Source: a bacterium (lineage in GTDB: Bacteria; Verrucomicrobiota; Verrucomicrobiae; JAJYAR01). Taken from it: 5,341 nucleotides of DNA. The stretch spans positions 1 through 5,341 of the forward strand of contig JAJYAR010000220.1 in NCBI GenBank assembly GCA_021779435.1, read 5' to 3'. This document shows positions 1 through 4,754 of the stretch, piece after piece (position 1 is the first letter of the stretch; every line of letters starts with the position of its first letter). Both the position numbers and the translations under genes were made by a program. Under the pieces are notes generated by a model, which was given only the letters and a program-made list of their open reading frames with translations, ran no database searches and was not told where the DNA came from.

Positions 1-2
1 AA

Positions 3-215
3 ATTGCGGAGTTACAGGTGGGGGAGAAGGCGTAGCAGAAGCTACACCGAGGGTTTCCGCAGGAAGTCGCACGGTTAGAGGCGTTCCTGATCGAGACCCG
101 GCGTGGTTCTGCAGGAAAATACCGGATGGATTCGACGCTGATGTCTACCGGAATTCTACCGTCGACCGCGGTGCAGGGTAGTCCGCGGCGAAAGAAGTAC
201 TCGTTAGCTCAGTGA
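3..215 (+). pseudogene. C-terminal tail of an unidentified protein with an in-frame TAG
   Basis: This frame is open from the left edge except for a TAG at 33-35, then runs 59 codons from 36 to a TGA at 213-215. The translation after the TAG looks protein-like, for example QEVARLEAFLIETRRGSAG in the middle and a basic end SPRRKKYSLAQ. The stop lies only 7 bases inside the end of the converging gene at 209, which is what two genuine tail-to-tail genes look like. I do not recognise the family. The upstream part lies outside the window, so its length is unknown. A second plus frame (from position 2 to about 180) is also open, so the frame choice is not certain. If this frame is right, the TAG marks a broken gene. 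Confidence 0.35.
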
Positions 216-1183
216 TACGTCCACTGAAAAGTAGAAACCTTTTGGAAGCGATCGTAGAAGAGCGCGTACCCGCCCGCGTCGTAGCCGGCCATTAGGAAAA
301 GCGCCACATCGTGGCCATCTCCAAGTATGTCAACGAAGTCCAAAGGCATGACGAGATCGCCGTACGGGCTGGAAGGGTCGCTGACAAAGGTATCTTGGCC
401 GGGGAGTAATCGGACCGCGCCGTTTCGCGGGCGGTAGTACCAATAGGCGGAACGATGCGACATTGGCCCGTCGCAGTCCCTGAAGGCATCTTGGCGGATG
501 CGGGCATGCAGCAGCGCGTCGCCAGCCCGGCTCACCCATTTGCTCGCTATCTCGAATTCCGCAAGTCTTGGCGCGCGTCCGTCGCTCGGGATGAATTCCC
601 CGCGTGCATCCAGCCGGCAGTCGTCGATGAGCGGGACTGACTGTTGAAACGCTGGCCAAACGCTCTGTGCGTCCCGCGAGTCCGGCGCCGTTGACTTCCA
701 GTCGCCGTGCGCCGGCCCGCTATTGGCCGGTCCGGCCATAGCAAGGAGCGGTCGCTGTACGGGAGTCTCGACGAATCCGGAGTAATCCATTGATTTGCCG
801 CCCAGCATAGGCACCTTCCCGCCGTCGGCTACGGACTGAATTCCGATGCGGGCGAAAAAACCGAAGTCTGCCGGGGTGCGGGCAATGACAGTTCCCAAGA
901 AACGGCCACCCGAAGAGATCGTACAACGGGACTCACGCGGATATTCGGCGGTTATAGAGACCAGGCAAGCGGGATCAGCGCAATTGTGGGGGAGCGCATG
1001 CCAACCGCCAGACGTCTGTTCGAACGCAACGCGGACTCAGAAGTGGGACGACTGGCCCGTATATAAACCCGGCACTTCTTCGAGGACACCGATCAGAGTG
1101 CGGTCACCGGGTGTCTGCGCAAGACCAGATTTCGGTGAGAAAGCTACGATCGCAATCGCCGTCCAGCGCCATTTGCCGTGCAT
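209..1183 (-). pseudogene. Secreted protein of unknown function, interrupted by an in-frame TGA at codon 49
   Basis: Reading minus from an ATG at 1181-1183 gives one continuous protein of 324 codons broken only by TGA at 1037-1039. Residues 1-22 are a typical signal peptide: MHGKWR, a hydrophobic AIAIVAF core, then GLA before Q23. After the stop the same frame continues without a break: FEQTSGGWHALP (54-65), two cysteines at 68 and 73, YPRE (81-84), then GRFLGTVIARTP. The C-terminus has a GDGHD acidic loop reminiscent of FG-GAP/VCBS-type repeats and ends AGGYALFYDRF then FQWTYH. From memory this layout resembles a family of uncharacterised exported proteins; I know no function. The longest uninterrupted piece (209-898) would start at a TTG lacking the signal peptide, which is not a credible start. 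Translation would normally give a 48-residue peptide, so the gene is probably dead unless the TGA is a base-call error. It follows the antitoxin gene by 41 bases on the same strand and could share its transcript. Confidence 0.75.
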
Positions 1184-1224
1184 AATCCAACGAATCCCCG
1201 TTTCGCTGCGTGTCTCCGGGACCC

Positions 1225-1470
1225 CTAAATGCGATCGTTCTCCGCAGGAGCCACCTTGGGAGCGCGCCTCAGGTACTTCAGCAAGTCCCTTGGTCTCGCC
1301 GTTCCTGCCCGCTCCTTCAGAAAAATCTGCGCCGTCTGAAGTGTGCCCACCTTTTCTGCGACAGCGGCGGCGATGAACTGATTGAGCGATACGCCGTCGG
1401 CCTTCGCTAGCTCTGCAGCCGCGCTCTTGACGGAATTGGGTAGCTTCAGTGGATAGGTACTCTTGCTCAT
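1225..1470 (-). CDS. Ribbon-helix-helix antitoxin (HicB/CopG-like) of a PIN toxin-antitoxin pair
   Basis: An 81-residue protein with a ribbon-helix-helix DNA-binding fold: a short strand YPLKLP (6-11), helix A at about 12-25 (NSVKSAAAELAKADG) and helix B opening with VSLNQF (27-32) and running to about 44. The SLNQFI turn is a hallmark of RHH antitoxins annotated as toxin-antitoxin HicB-family. The tail from about 45 to 81 is charged and probably wraps the partner toxin, as is usual in this class. The ATG overlaps the toxin stop (ATGA, 1467-1470) and has a strong AAGGAG site eight bases upstream. As known for such antitoxins, it should neutralise the toxin and repress the operon by dimer binding at the promoter. 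The gene is complete and undamaged. Confidence 0.85.
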   Translation of the reverse strand: MSKSTYPLKLPNSVKSAAAELAKADGVSLNQFIAAAVAEKVGTLQTAQIFLKERAGTARPRDLLKYLRRAPKVAPAENDRI

Positions 1471-1889
1471 TTTCGCAACTCCTTCAGGAACTCGGCAGGT
1501 GTCAGCGTCGCGACCCCGAACCTTTGTGCGCTCACTCGGAAATCAGTGACGTTGTGGGTCAATATAGCCTTTGCCCTACCGTTCACGGCAGCCTCGAGCA
1601 CGAGCTCGTCAGCTGGATCGCGAAGTTGGGGGCGCCAAAGGAAACTGACCTCAATCGGCTCTGCGGCACTTGCGAGAGCCGCGAGGAATCCTTCGATTTC
1701 GGAAGGATTCAAGCCGGTCGCGAGTTGCTGCTCTGGACGCAACAGAACGGCTTCATACTCGAGAAATAGCGCCGTGGTGACGAGTGGCACACAGCGTCCT
1801 TCAGCCACCGCGACCAAGACCCGATTGCTGGCGCCCAACCTACTTCGCAGGCCGGCTACGAGAACTGACGTATCCAGCACGACCCTCAT
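1467..1889 (-). CDS. PIN-domain ribonuclease toxin, COG1569/PIN_3 type
   Basis: A 140-residue single-domain PIN protein, the usual length for the family annotated as putative toxin component, PIN family. The metal-binding acidic residues expected for a PIN nuclease are all visible: D6 in VVLDTSVL, E46 (or E44) in LEYEAVL, D94 (with D91) in RDPADELVLEAA, and D116 in LTHNVTDF. The family cleaves RNA with divalent metal, and growth arrest is countered by a cognate antitoxin. The partner is the next gene, overlapping by ATGA. Gene order is toxin first, antitoxin second, the reverse of classical vapBC but common in this subfamily. No ribosome binding site precedes the ATG; the predicted transcription start lies within a few bases of it. 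With all catalytic residues present it looks functional. I leave the symbol blank because vapC would overstate the subfamily. Confidence 0.88.
   Translation of the reverse strand: MRVVLDTSVLVAGLRSRLGASNRVLVAVAEGRCVPLVTTALFLEYEAVLLRPEQQLATGLNPSEIEGFLAALASAAEPIEVSFLWRPQLRDPADELVLEAAVNGRAKAILTHNVTDFRVSAQRFGVATLTPAEFLKELRK
1479..1484 (-). promoter_or_regulatory. Strong ribosome binding site for the RHH antitoxin
   Basis: AAGGAG on the minus strand, eight bases before the antitoxin ATG and inside the last codons of the PIN toxin gene. It fixes the antitoxin start and contrasts with the toxin, which has no such site. That should favour antitoxin synthesis from the shared mRNA. Confidence 0.75.
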
Positions 1890-1897
1890 ACTAACAA

Positions 1898-1926
1898 ATC
1901 GTATGTGACATCCTATGAGATGTCAA
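1898..1926 (-). promoter_or_regulatory. Sigma70-type promoter of the PIN-RHH operon
   Basis: On the minus strand a perfect -35 TTGACA (1921-1926) is followed after 17 bases by TACGAT (1898-1903), four of six matches to the -10 consensus. A start six to seven bases further would fall at about 1891-1892, leaving zero to three bases before the toxin ATG at 1889, so the mRNA would be essentially leaderless. The spacer contains an inverted repeat that probably serves autorepression. Confidence 0.65.
1906..1925. promoter_or_regulatory. Inverted-repeat operator candidate within the toxin-antitoxin promoter
   Basis: TGACATC (1906-1912) and GATGTCA (1919-1925) form perfect 7-base arms around the 6-base centre CTATGA. 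It covers the promoter spacer and five of the six -35 bases. The two 12-base halves 1901-1912 and 1913-1924 also match as direct repeats at 8 of 12 positions (TATGnGA then TC), the kind of tandem half-site RHH dimers bind. Binding by the antitoxin is inferred from position and family habit. Confidence 0.55.
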
Positions 1927-2048
1927 GTTGTCGCAGGTCGATATTTGTCGGGGAGGCCTACCGCCCGATCGACTTGAGCGCCTACCGAAAGTCGACCGGT
2001 AGAGGTCTACTGCAGCCGTAATCGCAAGGATTCCGTGGGATTTCCAGC
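1927..2048. other. Non-coding stretch between the toxin-antitoxin promoter and the msrA remnant
   Basis: No convincing gene is visible here. The word CCTACCG occurs twice (1957-1963 and 1981-1987), and CTACCG/CGGTAG (1982-1987 and 1997-2002) can form a 6-base stem with a 9-base loop, but no U-run follows, so it is not a clear terminator. The last 30 bases may be frame-shifted msrA sequence. It is most simply read as decayed DNA at the junction between the toxin-antitoxin module and the old msrA locus. Confidence 0.4.
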
Positions 2049-2165
2049 TATCGGGCGTAGGATCACCAGCAGTATCTGGCGAAGAATCCGGACGGGTACT
2101 GCGGCATCGGGGGCTGCGGAGTTCCCTTCAAACTCGCGGAACTGCCGGTGGGGCATAGGGCGTAG
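2049..2165 (+). pseudogene. msrA: 3' remnant of peptide methionine sulfoxide reductase A
   Basis: The plus frame reads YRA, TAG (2058-2060), then [18 protein letters not shown] (2061-2114), CGVPF and a short tail to TAG at 2163-2165. This is the C-terminal signature of MsrA; E. coli MsrA ends YYAEDDHQQYLHKNPYGYC, GIGGIGV and a few more residues. MsrA reduces the S epimer of methionine sulfoxide; the recycling cysteines of many members lie in this segment, and Cys codons 2100-2102 and 2115-2117 are present here. The AEDD region is replaced by A-stop-D, so one codon is lost and one is a stop. Just upstream (2018-2044) another frame gives VIARIPWDF, which could be the shifted preceding segment. 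The catalytic GCFW N-terminus is nowhere in the window, so this is a fossil. It stops 36 bases before the converging PLP enzyme gene. Confidence 0.75.
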
Positions 2166-2200
2166 TCGGAGCGCCCGGTCGCACGCGGTTTAGGCCGCGC

Positions 2201-3382
2201 TCACACGAGCGCCAGCGTCCGATCCAGATCGGCGAGCAGGTCGTCCGGATGTTCGAGCCCGACGGCGAACCGGATGAGCCCCGGTGCAATGCCGGCGGCC
2301 TCCGCGGCGCCATCGCCGATCGATCCGGCCCACATCGCGGCCGGCTGAGTCGCGAGGGACTCGAACCCGCCGAAGCTGACGGCGCGCGCCGGCAGCCGCA
2401 TGGCATTCACGAATGCGTTGCCAGCCTCGAAGCCGCCGCGCAGTTCGAAGCTCAATAGACCGCCGAATCCGCCGCGCATCTGCCGGCGTGCCAGCGCGTG
2501 CTGGGGGTGCGAACTCAGGCCGGGATAGTGCACGCGCGCGATTTTCTCATGCGCCGCCAGGTGCTGGGCCAAGCGCAGAGCCGTCTGGTTCTGCCGCTGC
2601 ACGCGCAGCGCCAGGGTCCGCAGGCCGCGCGTTAGCAGCCAACCGGCGAAAGGATCGGCCACCGAGCCCAGGATCACGTGGCTGCGCCAGATCCGATCGA
2701 TGAGCGCGCGCGCGCCGACGATCGCACCGGCCATGAGGTCGTGATGACCCCCGAGATACTTGGTCGCGCTGTGCACGACCAGATCGATCCCGAGGGTTAT
2801 CGGCTGCTGGTTCACCGGTGTCCCGAGGGTGTTGTCGCACAGGGTGAGGGCGCAGCGCCGTCGTGCGAGCTTCGCGACCCGGGAGAGATCGGTCAGGGTG
2901 AGCAGAGGGTTCGCGGGTGTCTCGACGACCACCAGCCGGGTCTTGGCCGTCATGGCCGCTTCGAAGGCGCCCAAGTCCGTTTGCTCGACCACGCTCACCT
3001 CGACGCCGAACCGGGGCAGCAGCTCACCCAGGAGCTGGGTGGTCCCCATGTAATGCGTGCGCTGTGCGACCACGTGATCGCCTTGCTGGACCAGGCCCAG
3101 GACGGCCGTGCTCATGGCGCCCATGCCGGAGGCCGTGAGCAGGCCGCTCGCCGCACCCTCGAGCGCGGCAATGAGCGATTCCGCGTCGGCGATGGTCGGA
3201 TTGCCGTCCCGCGTGTAATAGGAATTGTGCCGAGGCGTGCTTGCCATCTCGAGGAAGCTCGCATCATCGGCGGCTCGAAAGGTCGCCGTCTGGTGCAGCG
3301 CAGGAGCGACGTCCGGAAGCGAGCCGGGTGCGCGATTCGTGCGGGTGAGCAGCGTGTCCACCCGGACCGCGTGAATATCCAT
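2201..3382 (-). CDS. PLP-dependent Cys/Met metabolism enzyme (cystathionine gamma-synthase/lyase family)
   Basis: A 393-residue fold-type I aminotransferase-like enzyme of the Cys/Met metabolism family, close to the usual 380-400. Visible landmarks: YTRDGNPT (56-63), the family's Y-x-R-x-x-NPT phosphate motif; SGMGAM (85-90); catalytic Tyr111; ETPANP (154-159); D183 in LCDNT, which pairs with the PLP ring nitrogen; K208 in SATKYLGGH, the PLP Schiff-base lysine; SFGGFESL (336-343); and R371 in GLIRFAVGLE, which holds the substrate carboxylate. The family makes or splits C-S bonds of cystathionine, homocysteine, methionine or O-acyl homoserine in the cytosol. Two family positions differ: the YGGTY or YGCT loop reads YMGTT (111-115), and the usual TH after the ESL segment reads WA (351-352). 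So the exact reaction cannot be assigned, and canonical methionine gamma-lyase is unlikely because its Cys116 position is Gly113. The ATG at 3382 has GGGAGGT eight bases upstream; a longer open frame to 3808 runs through the divergent regulator and is spurious. Confidence 0.9.
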   Translation of the reverse strand: MDIHAVRVDTLLTRTNRAPGSLPDVAPALHQTATFRAADDASFLEMASTPRHNSYYTRDGNPTIADAESLIAALEGAASGLLTASGMGAMSTAVLGLVQQGDHVVAQRTHYMGTTQLLGELLPRFGVEVSVVEQTDLGAFEAAMTAKTRLVVVETPANPLLTLTDLSRVAKLARRRCALTLCDNTLGTPVNQQPITLGIDLVVHSATKYLGGHHDLMAGAIVGARALIDRIWRSHVILGSVADPFAGWLLTRGLRTLALRVQRQNQTALRLAQHLAAHEKIARVHYPGLSSHPQHALARRQMRGGFGGLLSFELRGGFEAGNAFVNAMRLPARAVSFGGFESLATQPAAMWAGSIGDGAAEAAGIAPGLIRFAVGLEHPDDLLADLDRTLALV

Positions 3383-3390
3383 TTGACGAG

Positions 3391-3397
3391 ACCTCCC
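3391..3397 (-). promoter_or_regulatory. Ribosome binding site that sets the PLP enzyme start
   Basis: GGGAGGT on the minus strand, eight bases before the ATG at 3382. It decides between this start and the much longer open frame, and the resulting N-terminus (MDIHAVRVDTLL) matches where family members usually begin. Confidence 0.75.
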
Positions 3398-3416
3398 GGC
3401 AACGACGCTGCCGATC

Positions 3417-3445
3417 ATTCTGTTGTCAATGACCGTAAGAGTCAA
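3417..3445 (-). promoter_or_regulatory. Promoter for the PLP enzyme gene
   Basis: On the minus strand TTGACT (3440-3445) and CAGAAT (3417-3422) are separated by exactly 17 bases, with five and four of six consensus matches. Transcription would begin near 3410, giving a leader of about 28 bases that contains the ribosome binding site. Its -35 overlaps the palindromic operator. Confidence 0.5.
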
Positions 3446-3451
3446 TATATT
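3423..3451 (+). promoter_or_regulatory. Promoter for the XRE-cupin regulator gene
   Basis: TTGTCA (3423-3428), a 17-base spacer, then TATATT (3446-3451); each hexamer has one mismatch to consensus. The predicted transcript starts at about 3458, at or next to the ATG at 3459, so the message would be leaderless. This explains the missing ribosome binding site and supports that start over the in-frame TTG at 3423 and ATG at 3429. Confidence 0.6.
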
Positions 3452-3454
3452 GAC
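3441..3454. promoter_or_regulatory. Perfect 14-base palindromic operator between divergent genes
   Basis: GTCAATATATTGAC reads the same on both strands. It covers the -10 of the regulator promoter and most of the -35 of the enzyme promoter. An extra half-site GTCAAT lies at 3425-3430, sixteen bases upstream in the same orientation. A dimeric helix-turn-helix protein such as the neighbouring regulator is the natural ligand, with repression of both genes the simplest outcome. That assignment is inference. Confidence 0.65.
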
Positions 3455-3458
3455 CGGC

Positions 3459-4055
3459 ATGACGCGGACCGCAAAATCCGTTCCCGGCGACGAGATCCAC
3501 GAAGTGATCGCGCGCCGATCCGCCCACCTGCGCAAGCTCCGGCGCTCGTCGCTCGATGCGCTGGCCGCCCGCAGCGGCATCAGCAAGGGCATGCTCGTCG
3601 CGATGGAGCAAGGGCGCGCCAATCCCAGCATCGGCACGCTCTGCAAGCTCGCCGCGGGGCTCGGCGTTTCGCTCGCGGAACTCCTCGAGGAGGGCCCCCG
3701 GCCCGTCGCGGAGGTGCAGCTCGTCACGCCTGATGAGGCCCGCATTCTGTGGAAGGGCGCCAAGGGCGGGCTCGCGGCCCTGTTGGTCGGCACCGCGGGA
3801 CCGGCCATGCTGGAGCTCTGGGAGTGGACGCTGTGCCCGGGCGAGAGCTTTCAGGCAAAGCCGCACACCAAGGGAACGGTCGAACTCCTGTCCGTCACGG
3901 AGGGAACGCTGGCGGTCGAGGTGAGCGGAATGGACTACCTCGTCCCCGCCCGGCATCGCGCGGTTGCCAGGACCGATCGGCCGCATTCGTACCGCTGCCA
4001 TGGCGAGCGGCGGGTGCGCTTCTCGATGGTGGTGCACGAACCCGGGGTGACCTGA
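3459..4055 (+). CDS. XRE-family HTH transcriptional regulator with C-terminal cupin domain
   Basis: From the ATG at 3459 this is a 198-residue protein, typical of the XRE-cupin class (about 180-200). Residues about 20-78 form the HTH: RRSAHLRKLRRSSLDALAA, then SGISKGMLVAMEQGRANPS (39-57) with the recognition helix, then TLCKLAAGLGVSLAELLE. Residues about 115-192 form a small cupin: LELWEWTLCPGESF, AKPHTKGTVELLSVTEGTL (the H-x-x-G-x-x-E-like first motif) and a second motif around RPHSY (174-178). Cupin domains in this class bind small effectors, as in E. coli PuuR and SutR. It diverges from the Cys/Met enzyme across a 76-base shared promoter with a palindrome, so a role in sensing a sulfur or related amino acid is likely but unproven. 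Alternative starts at 3423 (TTG) and 3429 (ATG) would put the promoter and palindrome inside the coding sequence. Confidence 0.88.
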   Translation: MTRTAKSVPGDEIHEVIARRSAHLRKLRRSSLDALAARSGISKGMLVAMEQGRANPSIGTLCKLAAGLGVSLAELLEEGPRPVAEVQLVTPDEARILWKGAKGGLAALLVGTAGPAMLELWEWTLCPGESFQAKPHTKGTVELLSVTEGTLAVEVSGMDYLVPARHRAVARTDRPHSYRCHGERRVRFSMVVHEPGVT

Positions 4056-4112
4056 GAGCGCCTGACAGGGATTGACGGCGCCGCGTGCCTTCTGCCGGAA
4101 TACGCGGATCGT

Positions 4113-4121
4113 AAGGGGAGG
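4113..4121 (+). promoter_or_regulatory. Ribosome binding site that sets the membrane protein start
   Basis: AAGGGGAGG ends nine bases before the ATG at 4131. The in-frame GTG at 4122 directly abuts this site and cannot use it, so 4131 is preferred. Confidence 0.7.
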
Positions 4122-4130
4122 GTGACCTTC

Positions 4131-4754
4131 ATGGCGGCCATGTTCCGTTCCTGGGGATTGTTCTGGTGGCTGTTGGCCGGAATCTCGATCGCGGATCTCA
4201 TCGCCTTGCCGCGAGTGGACTGGCACTCCGATCGATCGGTCGAGGCGCTGATCCTGCGCACGATCCTGGTCGTCTTGCCGTGCCTGGTCGCCGCCTTCCT
4301 GGCGTCATCGCTCGCGCGGCTGTGGCCCGGGCGTGTCACCCGATGGCTCATGGCGAATCGCCGATACGTCGGACTCGCCTTCGCGGCCGGCATGGCATGG
4401 CACTTCGTGTTCGTCGGTTATTTCTTCTGGGCATTCGGCTATCGGCTGGAGCCGCAGGACATCACGCTCGACGTGATCGGCGTCCTGTTCCTGGTGGCGA
4501 TGACGTGGACGTCATTTCCGACATGGTCGGGCAGGTTGTCGCCGGCGAATTGGCACCGCCTGCACAAGGCCGGGATCTTCACGCTCTGGTTCCTGCCCAC
4601 GTTCTTCTTCCTGGAGGATTTCGTGCGCGAGCGCGACGTGTTCGACGGGGCGGCCCTGGGATCTCTGCTCGTGGTGCTCGCGGTGCGGGCTGCCGCGGGT
4701 CGTGCCGTGCCGTTCGAGGCACACGCCGACCGGCGAAGCGGCGGCAGGCCATGA
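4131..4754 (+). CDS. Membrane protein resembling the ferric reductase/MsrQ-like transmembrane domain
   Basis: A 207-residue integral membrane protein with about six hydrophobic helices, roughly 8-28, 40-62, 79-102, 113-131, 147-163 and 174-189, and an arginine-rich C-terminus on the likely cytoplasmic side. The pattern NRRYVGLAFAAGMAWHF (76-92), a following hydrophobic helix ending TSFP (127-130), then LSPANWHRLHKAGIF (136-150) matches from memory the ferric-reductase-like transmembrane domain family that includes MsrQ (YedZ). In that family histidines on the facing helices bind b-type haem; candidates are His91, His142 and His145. No flavin or NAD domain is fused, so it would act as a small haem-bearing electron carrier, or may have lost that role. 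No MsrP partner is in the window. The start lies 75 bases after the regulator with no terminator seen, so read-through is possible. Its stop overlaps the next gene by ATGA. Family call moderately sure, function not. Confidence 0.65.
   Translation: MAAMFRSWGLFWWLLAGISIADLIALPRVDWHSDRSVEALILRTILVVLPCLVAAFLASSLARLWPGRVTRWLMANRRYVGLAFAAGMAWHFVFVGYFFWAFGYRLEPQDITLDVIGVLFLVAMTWTSFPTWSGRLSPANWHRLHKAGIFTLWFLPTFFFLEDFVRERDVFDGAALGSLLVVLAVRAAAGRAVPFEAHADRRSGGRP

Noticed and set aside
209..898. A complete 229-residue gene starting at TTG 898
   Set aside because: The same frame continues upstream with convincing protein sequence and a signal peptide, so this piece is the back part of a broken gene.
1037..1039. 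TGA as a selenocysteine or programmed read-through codon
   Set aside because: No selenocysteine-type hairpin was evident after it, the family is not a redox enzyme, and nearby genes carry TAG stops as well; simple decay or error is more likely.
2184..2199. CGCGG/CCGCG hairpin just after the PLP enzyme stop as a terminator
   Set aside because: Only a 5-base stem with no U-run on either strand; it could aid termination but is too weak to annotate in this GC-rich sequence.
2678..3733. Plus-strand open frame opposite the PLP enzyme
   Set aside because: It is a shadow of a strongly recognisable enzyme with all catalytic residues on the minus strand.
3383..3808. N-terminal extension of the PLP enzyme to a 535-residue protein
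   Set aside because: It reads antisense through the divergent regulator and its promoter, its sequence resembles no enzyme domain, and a good ribosome site sits at the internal ATG at 3382.
4072..4105. Promoter for the membrane protein based on TTGACG in the 4056-4130 gap
   Set aside because: No acceptable -10 hexamer occurs at 16-18 bases; the nearest AT-containing hexamer is about 21 bases away.
3426..4226. Long minus-strand open frame opposite the regulator
   Set aside because: Low-complexity Arg/Gly/Ala-rich translation typical of the reverse of a GC-rich gene; the plus strand encodes a clear HTH-cupin protein.
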